A stretch of DNA of 32,483 nt from a bacterium. GTDB taxonomy: Bacteria; Myxococcota_A; Bradymonadia; UBA7976; UBA1532. The notes beneath the pieces were generated by a model. The model did not search any database. It was not told the DNA's origin and was given only the letters and a program-made list of their open reading frames with translations. The stretch is from assembly GCA_030426085.1 (NCBI GenBank), contig JAUHYW010000095.1, positions 1 to 32,483 of the forward strand, read 5' to 3'. Below are positions 24,228 through 32,483 of the stretch, in pieces (position 1 is the stretch's first letter; every line of letters begins with the position of its first letter). The translations under genes and the position numbers were made by a program.

Positions 24228-25208
24228 CTACTCTCCGCGGCAGGCCCGGTGGGCGTCGACCGCGCAGCGGTCGCGGTCGAGGTGGATGGCCGCGCAGTCG
24301 ATCGCCGCCGCCCGGGCGGCGTCGTCATAGCCCGGGCAGTCGGCGCGGCAGTCGGCGTCGTCGAGATCGCAGGCGGCGAGGCTGTCGCAGACGAAGGCGC
24401 ACCGGTCGGCGGGGGTCGGGGGCGCGCTGCCGCAGGTCAGGAAGCCGAGGCCGTCGCACCGGCCCCCGGCGACGTGCTCGTCGACGCAGCGGGCGAGCCG
24501 CTGGCGATCGGGGCCGGGCTCGTCGGTGCAGGTCTCGGCGCAGTCGGGGCGCGCGGGCAGGTCCTCGCAGCCCGACAGCGCGTCGCAGGCGACGACGCAG
24601 TGGGGGTCGAGCGGCAGCGGCTCGTCGCTCATGCACGTTTGCAGCGCGGGCACATCGCACCGGCCGTCGGCGATGTGGGCCGCGACGCAGTCGTCGAGGC
24701 GGGCGGCGGCGCCCGGGTGGTCGTCGTCTTCGGCGAGGCACTCCCGGCGGCACTCGGCGGGGTCGGGGCCCGGGCCGCAGGCGGTGATCGCCTCACAGGC
24801 CCGGTCGCAGAGATCCTCGGGGGCGACCGGCCCGAGGTCGGGTTCGAACCCGCCGTCGAGGCCCGTGTCCGGCGCACCGTCGGGCAGGTCTCCGTCGGGC
24901 AGGTCTCCGTCGGGCAGGTCTCCGTCGGGCAGGTCTCCATCCATCGCGGCGTCGGCGGCGCCGTCGGGCAGCTCGCCCATGTCGGGCGGGTCGTCGGGGA
25001 ACGCGTCGGCGGCGCCCGCGTCGGGCTCCATCGCCGCGTCGACCGGCGGGGGCAGCGCGTAGTCCTCGGCCGCGAAAGCGTCCACGCCGCCGAGGTCCGG
25101 CTGACCCGCCCCGCCGTCCTTCGACTCGGCGAAGCCGCCCGGGTCGGGCTCGTTGGTGAAGCTGCATGCGGACAGCGTCAGGGCGAGCGCGAGCGCGAGG
25201 TGCTTCAT
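24228..25208 (-). CDS. Cys-rich lipoprotein with DLPDG repeats and three 8-Cys modules
   Basis: A 326-residue precursor with a lipoprotein signal (LSAC, Cys15). A long Asp/Pro/Gly/Ala-rich linker (16-130) includes four tandem DLPDG or GLPDG-type units at about 92-111. After it come three modules, at 134-192, 204-259 and 270-323. Each has eight Cys spaced Cx3C, x5, C, x6-8, C, x3, C, x13-16, C, x9, C, x7, C. I do not recognise the module as a named family. Cys-rich lipoproteins with acidic linkers are common in Myxococcota. The disulfide-rich modules should lie outside the cytoplasm. The ATG overlaps the RDD gene stop (ATGA), so it is translationally coupled to the MoxR operon as its last gene. 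Confidence 0.82.
   Translation of the reverse strand: MKHLALALALTLSACSFTNEPDPGGFAESKDGGAGQPDLGGVDAFAAEDYALPPPVDAAMEPDAGAADAFPDDPPDMGELPDGAADAAMDGDLPDGDLPDGDLPDGDLPDGAPDTGLDGGFEPDLGPVAPEDLCDRACEAITACGPGPDPAECRRECLAEDDDHPGAAARLDDCVAAHIADGRCDVPALQTCMSDEPLPLDPHCVVACDALSGCEDLPARPDCAETCTDEPGPDRQRLARCVDEHVAGGRCDGLGFLTCGSAPPTPADRCAFVCDSLAACDLDDADCRADCPGYDDAARAAAIDCAAIHLDRDRCAVDAHRACRGE
24876..24935 (-). repeat. 15-bp tandem repeat, four copies, within the lipoprotein gene
   Basis: tccgtcgggcaggtc repeats four times in perfect 15-bp register (the first copy begins with a instead of t) and encodes the DLPDG units of the linker. Such perfect copies are prone to slippage, so copy number may differ among strains. 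Confidence 0.9.
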
Positions 25209-26074
25209 GATCGGTCTCCGGGGCTCCGGGCGGCGCGGGCGGCGGCCTTGTCGGCGTGGCGCCGCCCGAAGAGCAGGCCCCGCTCGAGGCCCGCCCGCTG
25301 GGCGGCGTAGAAGTCTTCGAGGAACCGGCGGGGCTCGACCGGGCTGTCGTCGGGCCAGCCGATGCGGCGGCGGATCTTCTCGCTGATCACCCGCAGCGTC
25401 GCCGGCTCGACATACGGCCGCCGCAGCACGTCTTCGAGGACGTGCAGCTCACGGTTGCCGTAGTGGCCGAGCTGGGCCGGGGTGAAGGCGTACAGCGCGT
25501 CCCGCTCGGTGATCGGCGCGGCGGCGAGATCGGGCAGCAGCGCCACCTCGGGCAGCGCGACGACCCGGGTGCCGGCGACGATGTCGCCCAGCCGCAGCCG
25601 CTCGCGGGTGATCACCGGCAGCAGGCCGAAGACGATGAGCCAGGCGAGGGTGATCCAGCGGGTGAGCGCGGTGCCGCCGTCGATGAGCATCTCGGGCTCG
25701 AAGGCGGCGACGAGCGGGATGAAGGTCTCCAGCTCGCGGGTGAGGTTGCGGGCGACGATGGCCCCCGGGCTCAGCACGCCGCCCCGGGCGTCGACGACCC
25801 GCAGGCCGAGCCGCTTCTTGCCCGGGGTGCGGCCCCGCCGGCGCCATTCGAACAGCGTGAAGTAGAAGGTGCGGGCCAGAAAGCCCACCAGCAGCGCGAG
25901 GGCGATGGCGAGGTCGCCGCCGCCGATCCAGACGGCCGGCAGGAAGGCGGCGATCACGACCAGCGAGATGATCCCCATGTCGACGAGAAACGCCGCGAAG
26001 CGGTCGCCGAGGTTGGCCCGGCGGAAGCCGAGCGCGATGCCTTCGGGGGTGGTGATGCTGTATTCGCGCTTCAC
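25205..26074 (-). CDS. RDD-family membrane protein
   Basis: A 289-residue protein. The frame is open to 26848, but the GTG at 26074 overlaps the preceding stop (GTGA) and starts the conserved segment, so I use it. Residues 15-30 (FRRANLGDRFAAFLVD) carry the Arg/Asp signature, followed by hydrophobic stretches at about 32-52, 55-75 and 140-156. GRTPGKKRLGLRVVD (81-95) and RLRLGDIVAGTRVV (159-172) are typical RDD elements. A hydrophilic C-terminal 115 residues, rich in Arg and Glu, extends past the usual RDD domain and probably faces the cytoplasm. RDD proteins have been linked to ion exchange in some bacteria, but here the neighbours (SpoIIM-like, DUF58, MoxR) point to a role in the MoxR membrane complex. 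Confidence 0.85.
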   Translation of the reverse strand: MKREYSITTPEGIALGFRRANLGDRFAAFLVDMGIISLVVIAAFLPAVWIGGGDLAIALALLVGFLARTFYFTLFEWRRRGRTPGKKRLGLRVVDARGGVLSPGAIVARNLTRELETFIPLVAAFEPEMLIDGGTALTRWITLAWLIVFGLLPVITRERLRLGDIVAGTRVVALPEVALLPDLAAAPITERDALYAFTPAQLGHYGNRELHVLEDVLRRPYVEPATLRVISEKIRRRIGWPDDSPVEPRRFLEDFYAAQRAGLERGLLFGRRHADKAAARAARSPGDRS

Positions 26075-27084
26075 GGGTCGCCCTCGCCCGCGCCGTCGGT
26101 CTCGCGCCCGACGAGCACGATGTAGGCCGCCCAGCCGATCGCGGTGGCTCCGGCGACGGCGTAGCGGACCACGATGTCCTGCACGAGCTGGCGGAACAGA
26201 CCCTCGATCAACCCCGCGACGAAGAGCATCACCACCGCGCCCATGACGACCCCCGCGGCGGTGCGCCCGGCGTGCACCAGCGCGTCCCACCGGGTGCGCC
26301 GGCCGGGGTAGAGCACCGCCCGGGCGAGCGCGACGCCGGCCCCGCCGCAGATGACGACGGCCCCCAGCTCGGTGACGCCGTGGGGCAGCAGCCAGCCCCA
26401 CAGGTCGAGGGACAGCCCGCGGACGTGGTACAGGCCGGCGAAGGCCCCGAGCAGCAGGCCGTTGGAGAGCATCAGGTACAGCGTCGGCAGGCCGAAGAGC
26501 GCGCCGAGGCCGAAGGCGGCGATGCCGATGCGCGCGTTGTGGCCGAAGAGGAACGAGGCGAACGTGAGCAGCATGTCCCGCCCGTCGTGCTCGCCGTAGA
26601 GGCCGTCGCGCAGCTCCGCGGTGGGCGTGGTCGGGTCGCGGCCCTGGGCGTAGCCCTCGGCGACGAAGGCGTAGAACAGGTCGATGTCGCCGACGGTGAG
26701 CGCGAAGCCGGCGATGGCCCCGGCGACGAGCGCGAGGGCGGCCAGCCCGATGGGGCCGCCGAGCCGACGCACCGCGGCCGGCCACCAGCGGGCGAAGCGG
26801 GCGAGGCTCTCCCCCACCCGGCGCTTGGGCCCGTAGACGCACAGCCACGCCCGGGCGGTGAGCGACTCGAGGTAGTCGAGCAGGTTGCGGTCGAGGGCGA
26901 TGGCCCGGGCGACGCTGAGCGCGCTGGCGGTGGCCCGGTAGAGGCGCGGCAGGGCCCGGGCGTCGTCGGCGTCGAGCGCCTCGGGGCCGCGCTGCTCGAC
27001 CCGCTCGACCAGCGCTTCGAGCCGGCGCCAGGTGGCTTCCCGGCTGCGGCGGAAGGCGACGCTGCGCGGCTCGCCGGCCATCAC
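26071..27084 (-). CDS. SpoIIM-like (stage II sporulation protein M / DUF95) membrane protein
   Basis: About 337 residues. The N-terminal 100 residues are charged and helical (cytoplasmic). From about 105 on there are five or so membrane helices, including one near 108-130 ([21 protein letters not shown]) and others near 195-215, 220-240, 245-265 and 290-315. The segment [32 protein letters not shown] is characteristic: internal NxRI..., then SNGLLLGAF, then [11 protein letters not shown], as in SpoIIM/DUF95 proteins. The start is GTG at 27084 (GTGA overlap, as at the other junctions) or ATG at 27081 (TGATG). It is not evidence for sporulation, since the family is often encoded beside MoxR/RDD/DUF58 genes. 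Confidence 0.85.
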   Translation of the reverse strand: MMAGEPRSVAFRRSREATWRRLEALVERVEQRGPEALDADDARALPRLYRATASALSVARAIALDRNLLDYLESLTARAWLCVYGPKRRVGESLARFARWWPAAVRRLGGPIGLAALALVAGAIAGFALTVGDIDLFYAFVAEGYAQGRDPTTPTAELRDGLYGEHDGRDMLLTFASFLFGHNARIGIAAFGLGALFGLPTLYLMLSNGLLLGAFAGLYHVRGLSLDLWGWLLPHGVTELGAVVICGGAGVALARAVLYPGRRTRWDALVHAGRTAAGVVMGAVVMLFVAGLIEGLFRQLVQDIVVRYAVAGATAIGWAAYIVLVGRETDGAGEGDP

Positions 27085-28391
27085 ACCAGCTCCCGGCGGC
27101 TGATCTCGAGGTAGCGGTTGATCATCGCCGCCGAGACGGCGTCAGGGGCGGCGTCGATGCAGAATACGCCCGACCGGCGCAGGCGCTCGAGCACGGTCTC
27201 CCGGTCGAGGATCAGGTCGTGGGCCGCCACCGCCCGGTGCACGTCGAGCATCTCGGACGGCCGGGCGGTCAGCAGCGCGTCCAGCTCGGGGTCGCGCAGG
27301 GCCACGAAGACGACGACGTGCCGCCGGGCGAGGTGCACGACGTTCTCCACCATCAGCTCGGCGGTGATCGGGTCGACGAAGTCGGTGAGCACGACGACCA
27401 GCGAGCGCCGGCGCAGGCGGGTGACGAGGTGGTTGAGCCCGAGGGTGTAGTTGGTCTCGTGGTCGGCGTAGGCCAGCTCGGCCGCCCGCCGCTGGAGGAC
27501 GCCGAGGGTGCCCACGCCGCCGGTGGGCTCGGTGAAGAGGCGCACCGCCGAGTCGAAGGCGAAGAGCCCCACCCGGTCGCCGGCCCGCAGGCCGAGGTAG
27601 GCCAGCAGCAGGCCGGCGTTGATGGCCCGGTCGATGCGGGGCACGCCGTCGAGCGGCTCGCCCATCAGCCGCCCGGTGTCGAAGGCGAGGATGATCTGGT
27701 GGTTCCGCTCGGCCTCGAACCGGCGGACGATGAGCTTGCGGTGGCGGGCGGAGGCTTTGTAGTCCATCGCTTTGTGATCGAGCCCCGGGCGGTACTCCTC
27801 GAGTCGATCGAAAGACGAGCCGTCACCGATGAACTTACGGCGGCGCACGCCCACGATGAAGTCCCGCGACTTGACCAGCCGCAACGCCGCCTCGCGCACC
27901 GCCCGGATGTCGGGCACCACCGCCAGCGACGCACTCACCGGGTGGCGCAGCGTGCGGCGCCACAGGCCGAGGGGGCCGGTCCACCGCAGCCAGACCGCCT
28001 CGACCGTCGCCGTGCCCCGCCGCCGGGGCTCGAGGGTGACCTCGACGACGCCGCCTCCGGGGGGCAGGGTCGTGGTCACCGGCGGCTGGGGGGTCAACAG
28101 CGGGTCCAGATCGACGATCAGCTCGACCGTCAGCGCCCGCCGCCGGCCGTGAGGGATCAGGTGGATGGGCAGCGGATCCCGATCGCCGATGTACAGCGTC
28201 TCGGGCAGGTCGATCTCGAGGCCCATGCGCCGCCGAGGCATGCCGGCGAGCGCGTCGACGAACACCGCCACCACCGACGCGGCGAAGACCGCCAGCCACG
28301 CGGTCCACAGGCGCGCGTCGACCACCGCCGGCAGCAGCGCGACGGGCAGGCCGGCGGCGAAGAGCAGCGCCGATCGGACGGTGGGCTGCAC
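27081..28391 (-). CDS. DUF58 (vWA-like) protein
   Basis: A 436-residue MoxR partner. Two membrane helices lie at the N-terminus (about 6-24 and 29-48). A beta-rich domain to about 170 follows. Then comes the DUF58 hallmark: [19 protein letters not shown] (199-217) and [11 protein letters not shown], running into a vWA-like fold with FDTGRLM at 237-243. Its DxG is a reduced MIDAS (metal site) motif. [11 protein letters not shown] in the second half matches the vWA strand with Asp. Such proteins are thought to bridge MoxR ATPase to a substrate. The ATG at 28391 lies 36 bases after the MoxR stop, the only non-overlapping junction among the seven consecutive genes from the Nudix gene to the lipoprotein gene. 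Confidence 0.92.
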   Translation of the reverse strand: MQPTVRSALLFAAGLPVALLPAVVDARLWTAWLAVFAASVVAVFVDALAGMPRRRMGLEIDLPETLYIGDRDPLPIHLIPHGRRRALTVELIVDLDPLLTPQPPVTTTLPPGGGVVEVTLEPRRRGTATVEAVWLRWTGPLGLWRRTLRHPVSASLAVVPDIRAVREAALRLVKSRDFIVGVRRRKFIGDGSSFDRLEEYRPGLDHKAMDYKASARHRKLIVRRFEAERNHQIILAFDTGRLMGEPLDGVPRIDRAINAGLLLAYLGLRAGDRVGLFAFDSAVRLFTEPTGGVGTLGVLQRRAAELAYADHETNYTLGLNHLVTRLRRRSLVVVLTDFVDPITAELMVENVVHLARRHVVVFVALRDPELDALLTARPSEMLDVHRAVAAHDLILDRETVLERLRRSGVFCIDAAPDAVSAAMINRYLEISRRELV

Positions 28392-28427
28392 GGCGGTGGG
28401 ATCTCCTTTCGCGGCGGGCGGCCGGGC

Positions 28428-29386
<959 letters not shown>

Positions 29387-29390
<4 letters not shown>

Positions 29391-30634
29391 CGGCTCCTCC
29401 TGTCGGTCTTCGAAGCGGGCCTGGCGAGCATCGCCCGCCGCCATCGATGGATCCGGCGAGCGGTGGCCACCCGCTCGGCGGGCCCGACGCTCTCGGCGGC
29501 GTGGGCCAGGGCGATGGGGCCGTCTTCGACCCCCCGCCCCTCGCCGATGCGGGTCAGCCAGCGATACAGCCCCGCCCGATCGAGCGCGCCCGGGGCGTGC
29601 AGCGCCTTGCGCACGCCGGTCAGCGTGGTCTGCCAATACCGCTCGAGCGCCGGGGCGTCGTGCCCCGCGTAGCGCCCGAGGGCGGCGGTGTTCTCGATGA
29701 GCACCCGCCGTCCGCCGCGGGCGGGCGGACGTGGCTGGGGGGCGCCGAAGCGGCGCATGCCGGCCAGCAGCGCCAGGATGAGCATCGCCGCCGCCTGAGC
29801 GGTCAGCGCCGCGAGCGGGAACTCGAAGAGCTGGCGGGCGAGGCTCGCGGTGGACAGATAGCCATGCAGCGTCTCGTCGACCACCAGCGCCCGGGGCGGC
29901 TCGGCGAGCAGCGGGCGCAGGACCTCGACCAACAGCGGCGCGTGGGTGACGAGGCCGGCGTTGCCCAGCAGGTCGGGATCGGCCACCACGTAGAGCGGCG
30001 TGCCGTCCCGCTGGACCCGCCCGATGACGACCGCCTCGCCCCGGCTCAGCAGCGGCTCGATGGCCCCGGTGACGCCCACCGGCGCCCGCAGCGCGACCTC
30101 GCCCGGCGGCGTATCGCCCTGCCAGTCCCAGGCGCCCTCGCCCGCGTCGACGCTGCGCAGGTCGAGCCCCAGGCGGTCGAGGATGCGGTCGCGCTCGTCG
30201 TGCGAGACGGGCTGCAAGCGCGCGATCCAGCCGTCGGTCTCCCGATGCTCGCGCCCGGTCCACTTGGGCAGCGCGAGGATCACCGCGTCGGCCGACGCCT
30301 CTTCGATCAAACGGGTCAGGCGGCCGGTCTCGTCCTCGAACGGGGGCTCGAAGATCGCCAGCACCGTGCCCTCGCGGGCCTTGCGCGCCGAGCCGGCCCG
30401 GCTGACCACGACCGGGACGTCCAGCGCGCGCAGCCAGCGGACCAGCCCCCGGTGCCCGATGGCCGAGCGGCTGAAGGTGTCGGCTTCATAGGACGCGACC
30501 GCGGTCTCGCCCGGATCGAGCACCGCCAGCAGGATGCCGCCGACGAACGACAGCGCGCCGAAGACGGCCAGCGCCAGGATGAGCCGCCGGCTGCGCCGGG
30601 CGTCGGCGGTGGGGGCGTGCTCGGCGGGCTTCAC
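29387..30634 (-). CDS. DUF4350-family membrane protein
   Basis: 415 residues from a GTG at 30634 that overlaps the DUF4129 stop (GTGA). A shadow frame runs on to 31054. There is one membrane helix near 18-39 and a second near 271-293. Between them is an extracytoplasmic domain with a flavodoxin- or GATase-like layout: VLAIFEPP (91-98), [14 protein letters not shown] (215-228) and VVDETLHGY (251-259), the conserved DUF4350 elements. The last 120 residues are Arg-rich and cytoplasmic. DUF4350 genes are regularly found between DUF4129 and MoxR genes, as here. Exact function unknown. Confidence 0.85.
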
Positions 30635-31287
30635 GTCGCCCCCAGCGCGGCGCGGATGCGCTCGAAGCACGCCACGCAGCGGGCGTAATCCTCGGCGCCG
30701 GCCGGCCGGCCCCCGAAGCGGGTCAGCTCCACCGCCTGCACCAGATCGCCGAAGGCCGCCCGGGCTTCGTCGGGCAGACCCGCCCGCTGCTCGATCTCCC
30801 GGCTGGTCAGCGCCCGGGGCACCGGCATGTGCCGCCCGAGCGCCTGAATCGTGCGCAGCAGCAGCGCGTGCACCGCCTCGGCGAAGCGCCCGGCGGCGGC
30901 GAGCGCGTCGGCCTCGTCCACGATGGCCTTGTCGGGCGGGGGCGGCGGCGTCGTCGGGCGAGCGGCCGCGGTCGTCGTCGGCGCCGCGGGGCCCATGCGC
31001 TCCCGCAGGAAGACCGCGACGAGGCCCAGCGCGAGCAGGCCGCCGACCACCCACAGCACGAGCTCGCCCAGACCGTGGCCCCGCGACGGGGGCGGCGCCG
31101 CCGATCCGCTCGATCGACGGGTGCGTGGGCGACTGCGAAGATCCATCGGAGACGGCGCCCGGGCCTCGGCGTCCTCGGGCATCTCCGGCTGGAGCGCCTC
31201 GTCGGCGACGACCTGCCGGGCGGCCTGCCGGGCCTGTACGGGCGCGGGCCAGCCCATCAGCCCGAGCACGAGGGCGAGCCCGATCAC
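30631..31287 (-). CDS. DUF4129-family protein, secreted N-terminus and one membrane helix
   Basis: 218 residues from a GTG at 31287 that overlaps the Nudix stop. The longer frame to 31743 is a shadow of the Nudix gene. A signal peptide is visible at 1-19 (ends VQA), then a charged extracytoplasmic stretch, a membrane helix at about 75-97, a Pro/Thr-rich linker, and a cytoplasmic helical domain. The C-terminal domain has LTSREIEQRAGLP and LVQAVELTRFGGRP, the core DUF4129 elements. Its neighbours DUF4350, MoxR and DUF58 are the usual context for this family. Molecular role unknown. Confidence 0.85.
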   Translation of the reverse strand: MIGLALVLGLMGWPAPVQARQAARQVVADEALQPEMPEDAEARAPSPMDLRSRPRTRRSSGSAAPPPSRGHGLGELVLWVVGGLLALGLVAVFLRERMGPAAPTTTAAARPTTPPPPPDKAIVDEADALAAAGRFAEAVHALLLRTIQALGRHMPVPRALTSREIEQRAGLPDEARAAFGDLVQAVELTRFGGRPAGAEDYARCVACFERIRAALGAT

Positions 31288-31871
31288 CGGCTGGGGGCCA
31301 CGACGCGGCGGCGCAGCTTGCCGAGCACCCGCCGCACCGCCGGATCGATGCCCAGGGCCTCGACCGCGTCGAGCGCGAACCACCGCAGGTCGTCGCTCTC
31401 GTCGGTGATCGCCAGGGCGTCGGGGCGCTCGGTCAGCAGCGCGTAGCGGATGTCGAGGTGGTCGTGGGCCGCGTCGCGCTTGCGGGCCGGGATGCGATGC
31501 ACGTCGACATCCAGCGGCCGCCGACCGATCGCCGGGTGGAAGCGCAGGTCGGGCAGCCCGCTCTCTTCCCGGGCCTCGCGCAGCGCGGTATTGGCCGGGT
31601 CGAACTCGCCGGGGTCGCTGTGCCCGCCCACCTGGAGCCACCGCTCCAGCTTGCGATGCAGGGTCATCAGCAGCCGGTGATCGGGGTCGAGCACGAAGGC
31701 CGACGCGGTGATGTGCCCCACCGGATCGGCCTTTCCGAAGCACCGCGGGTGGGTGGCGACGAAGTCGCTCACGAAGCGCACATCGGCCGCCTCGGCGGCG
31801 TCGGCCGGATCGTGCTCGGCGAGCAGGCGCAGGATGAGTCGGCGGGGATCGTCGGGGGGCAGGCGATGCAT
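31284..31871 (-). CDS. Nudix hydrolase
   Basis: A 195-residue protein that should cleave a nucleoside diphosphate linked to another group. The Nudix box is GHSDPGE followed by eight residues and REAREESGL (roughly residues 83-106), with the catalytic REAREE intact. The spacer has one residue more than the textbook pattern, as in the GGHxEPGD subgroup. ASAFVLDPDHRLLMTLHRKLERWLQVGGH is the usual strand layout before the box. A helical N-terminal 50 residues is extra. It overlaps the DUF4129 start by four bases, so it is expressed with the MoxR operon although no functional link is known. Substrate cannot be read from the sequence. Confidence 0.9.
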   Translation of the reverse strand: MHRLPPDDPRRLILRLLAEHDPADAAEAADVRFVSDFVATHPRCFGKADPVGHITASAFVLDPDHRLLMTLHRKLERWLQVGGHSDPGEFDPANTALREAREESGLPDLRFHPAIGRRPLDVDVHRIPARKRDAAHDHLDIRYALLTERPDALAITDESDDLRWFALDAVEALGIDPAVRRVLGKLRRRVVAPSR

Positions 31872-31998
31872 CGAGCCGTCATACCGCCGCCCGCCGACGG
31901 GCTCAAGGCGATGGTCGTCGGCGGTTCATCCGGACCCGCACTGGCGGCCGCGTCGCCGGCCGCACCCCGGGTCGGCGTCGGCGGTCTGAGGCGGGGAC

Positions 31999-32196
31999 TC
32001 AGTCCCGGGTGCGCAGGGCGAAGGCGAGCATCACCGGGAGGATCAGCATCGGCGAAGGCAGCGACGAGCGCGCGTGCTCGACGGCGGGGGCCGCGTCCGC
32101 GTCGACCGCGCCGACGATCAGCAGGCCGACCGCCACGACGACCGCCGCCAGCGCCATGTGCCGGGGTCGAACGAGGATCCGGGGGTCAGGGTTCAT
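31999..32196 (-). CDS. Small membrane protein, hypothetical
   Basis: 65 residues from the ATG at 32196, which has a GGAGG site eight bases upstream (an upstream in-frame start at 32319 lacks one). Two hydrophobic stretches lie at about 15-32 and 47-61, joined by an acidic and Ser/Pro loop, so a two-helix hairpin in the inner membrane is likely, or a signal peptide followed by one helix. The short Arg-rich start favours the N-in orientation. It lies 127 bases upstream of the Nudix gene in the same direction and may be the first gene of the MoxR operon. No family recognised. Confidence 0.6.
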   Translation of the reverse strand: MNPDPRILVRPRHMALAAVVVAVGLLIVGAVDADAAPAVEHARSSLPSPMLILPVMLAFALRTRD

Positions 32197-32399
32197 GTCG
32201 CCTCCGACGCGCGCCGCGGGCCGCCTCCGCTGAGTCTCGCGCCGGGAAGCTATCACGATGGTGATGTCTGATTCGGCGGTAGATACCCGTATTCCGGCCA
32301 TTCGACCGGCGGCCATCACGGCTGATCGCAGGCCGGCGACCCACGCTTCGGTCGCTCTGTTCTACTACATCGGGATTTCCTCGCGCCGCGCGGTGATTT
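32197..32399. other. Gene-free spacer upstream of the MoxR run
   Basis: About 200 bases between the 65-residue gene and the next leftward gene end. It should contain the promoter of the MoxR run. It is less G+C-rich than the flanks (atttctacg, tctactac), but I see no certain -35/-10 pair, no terminator hairpin with a T-run, and no RNA gene. Confidence 0.4.
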
Positions 32400-32483
32400 C
32401 TACGCGGCCTCGCGCAGTAGCTGCTTGACCGTGGCCTTGCGGGCCGCGGTGAGGGCGGCGGTCAACTGCTGACCCTTGCTCGT
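32400..32483 (-). CDS. C-terminal end of a protein cut by the window edge
   Basis: A minus frame enters from the right edge and ends with TAG at 32400-32402. The 27 visible residues end in ARKATVKQLLREAA and are Ala/Lys/Arg-rich and helical. The third codon positions look coding. Too little is visible to name a family. Confidence 0.45.
   Translation of the reverse strand, partial: TSKGQQLTAALTAARKATVKQLLREAA

Noticed and set aside
26071-27084. SpoIIM-like gene as evidence of sporulation genes
   Set aside because: The family occurs widely beside RDD, DUF58 and MoxR genes in non-sporulating bacteria. No other sporulation gene is present.

Overview
The window comes from a bacterium with very high G+C. 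Third codon positions are almost all G or C, which also creates huge open antisense frames. Three features point to Myxococcota (the old Deltaproteobacteria) rather than Actinobacteria: a myxobacterial-style polyunsaturated fatty acid (PUFA) synthase with a fused acyltransferase, a lipoprotein with an Asp/Pro/Gly-rich linker and Cys-rich modules, and a lipoprotein MsrA. The phylum is inferred from gene content only.

Layout. (1) 1-1414: an 87-bp tandem repeat at the left edge and one unrecognised protein with a low-complexity tail (- strand). (2) 1628-5400: an accessory-looking stretch. It holds a tRNA-like element with a strong terminator, a type I L-asparaginase with lower G+C than its neighbours, a 389-bp gap packed with 15-bp palindromes and 13-bp direct repeats, and a two-gene ATPase + Toprim-like (DUF4276-type) cassette. 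Short repeats related to those on the left recur on the right side of the cassette. (3) 5456-21604: a 16-kb PUFA synthase operon, transcribed leftward as pfaD-pfaA-pfaC, with a divergent TetR-family regulator at 21676-22323. The 71-bp divergent promoter holds clear dyads. (4) 22414-24130: a lipoprotein methionine sulfoxide reductase MsrA and an MscS-type channel. (5) 24228-32196: a leftward nine-gene run in which almost every junction is a 4-bp or shorter start/stop overlap. In transcription order it is small membrane protein, Nudix hydrolase, DUF4129, DUF4350, MoxR ATPase, DUF58, SpoIIM-like membrane protein, RDD protein and Cys-rich lipoprotein. (6) 32400-32483: the end of a further leftward gene cut by the window.

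How the genes work together. PfaA (KS-AT-2xACP-KR-DH), PfaC (KS-CLF-AT-DH-DH-DH'-AGPAT) and PfaD (flavin enoyl reductase) carry the catalytic domains for building long-chain PUFA from malonyl units. The C-terminal AGPAT domain of PfaC suggests direct transfer of the product onto a glycerolipid. No phosphopantetheinyl transferase (pfaE) and no separate pfaB are present. The MoxR run is a co-translated unit. MoxR ATPase with the vWA-like DUF58 protein and several membrane partners is a recurrent bacterial arrangement, thought to act in assembly or quality control of envelope complexes. The Cys-rich lipoprotein at its end may be a client or partner, which is inference.

Most likely to repay a second look: the ATPase/Toprim cassette bracketed by related repeats (candidate defence module), the two near-identical ACP units, the divergent AT and the NHX4E acyltransferase motif of PfaC, the TetR operator pair, and the three 8-cysteine modules of the lipoprotein.
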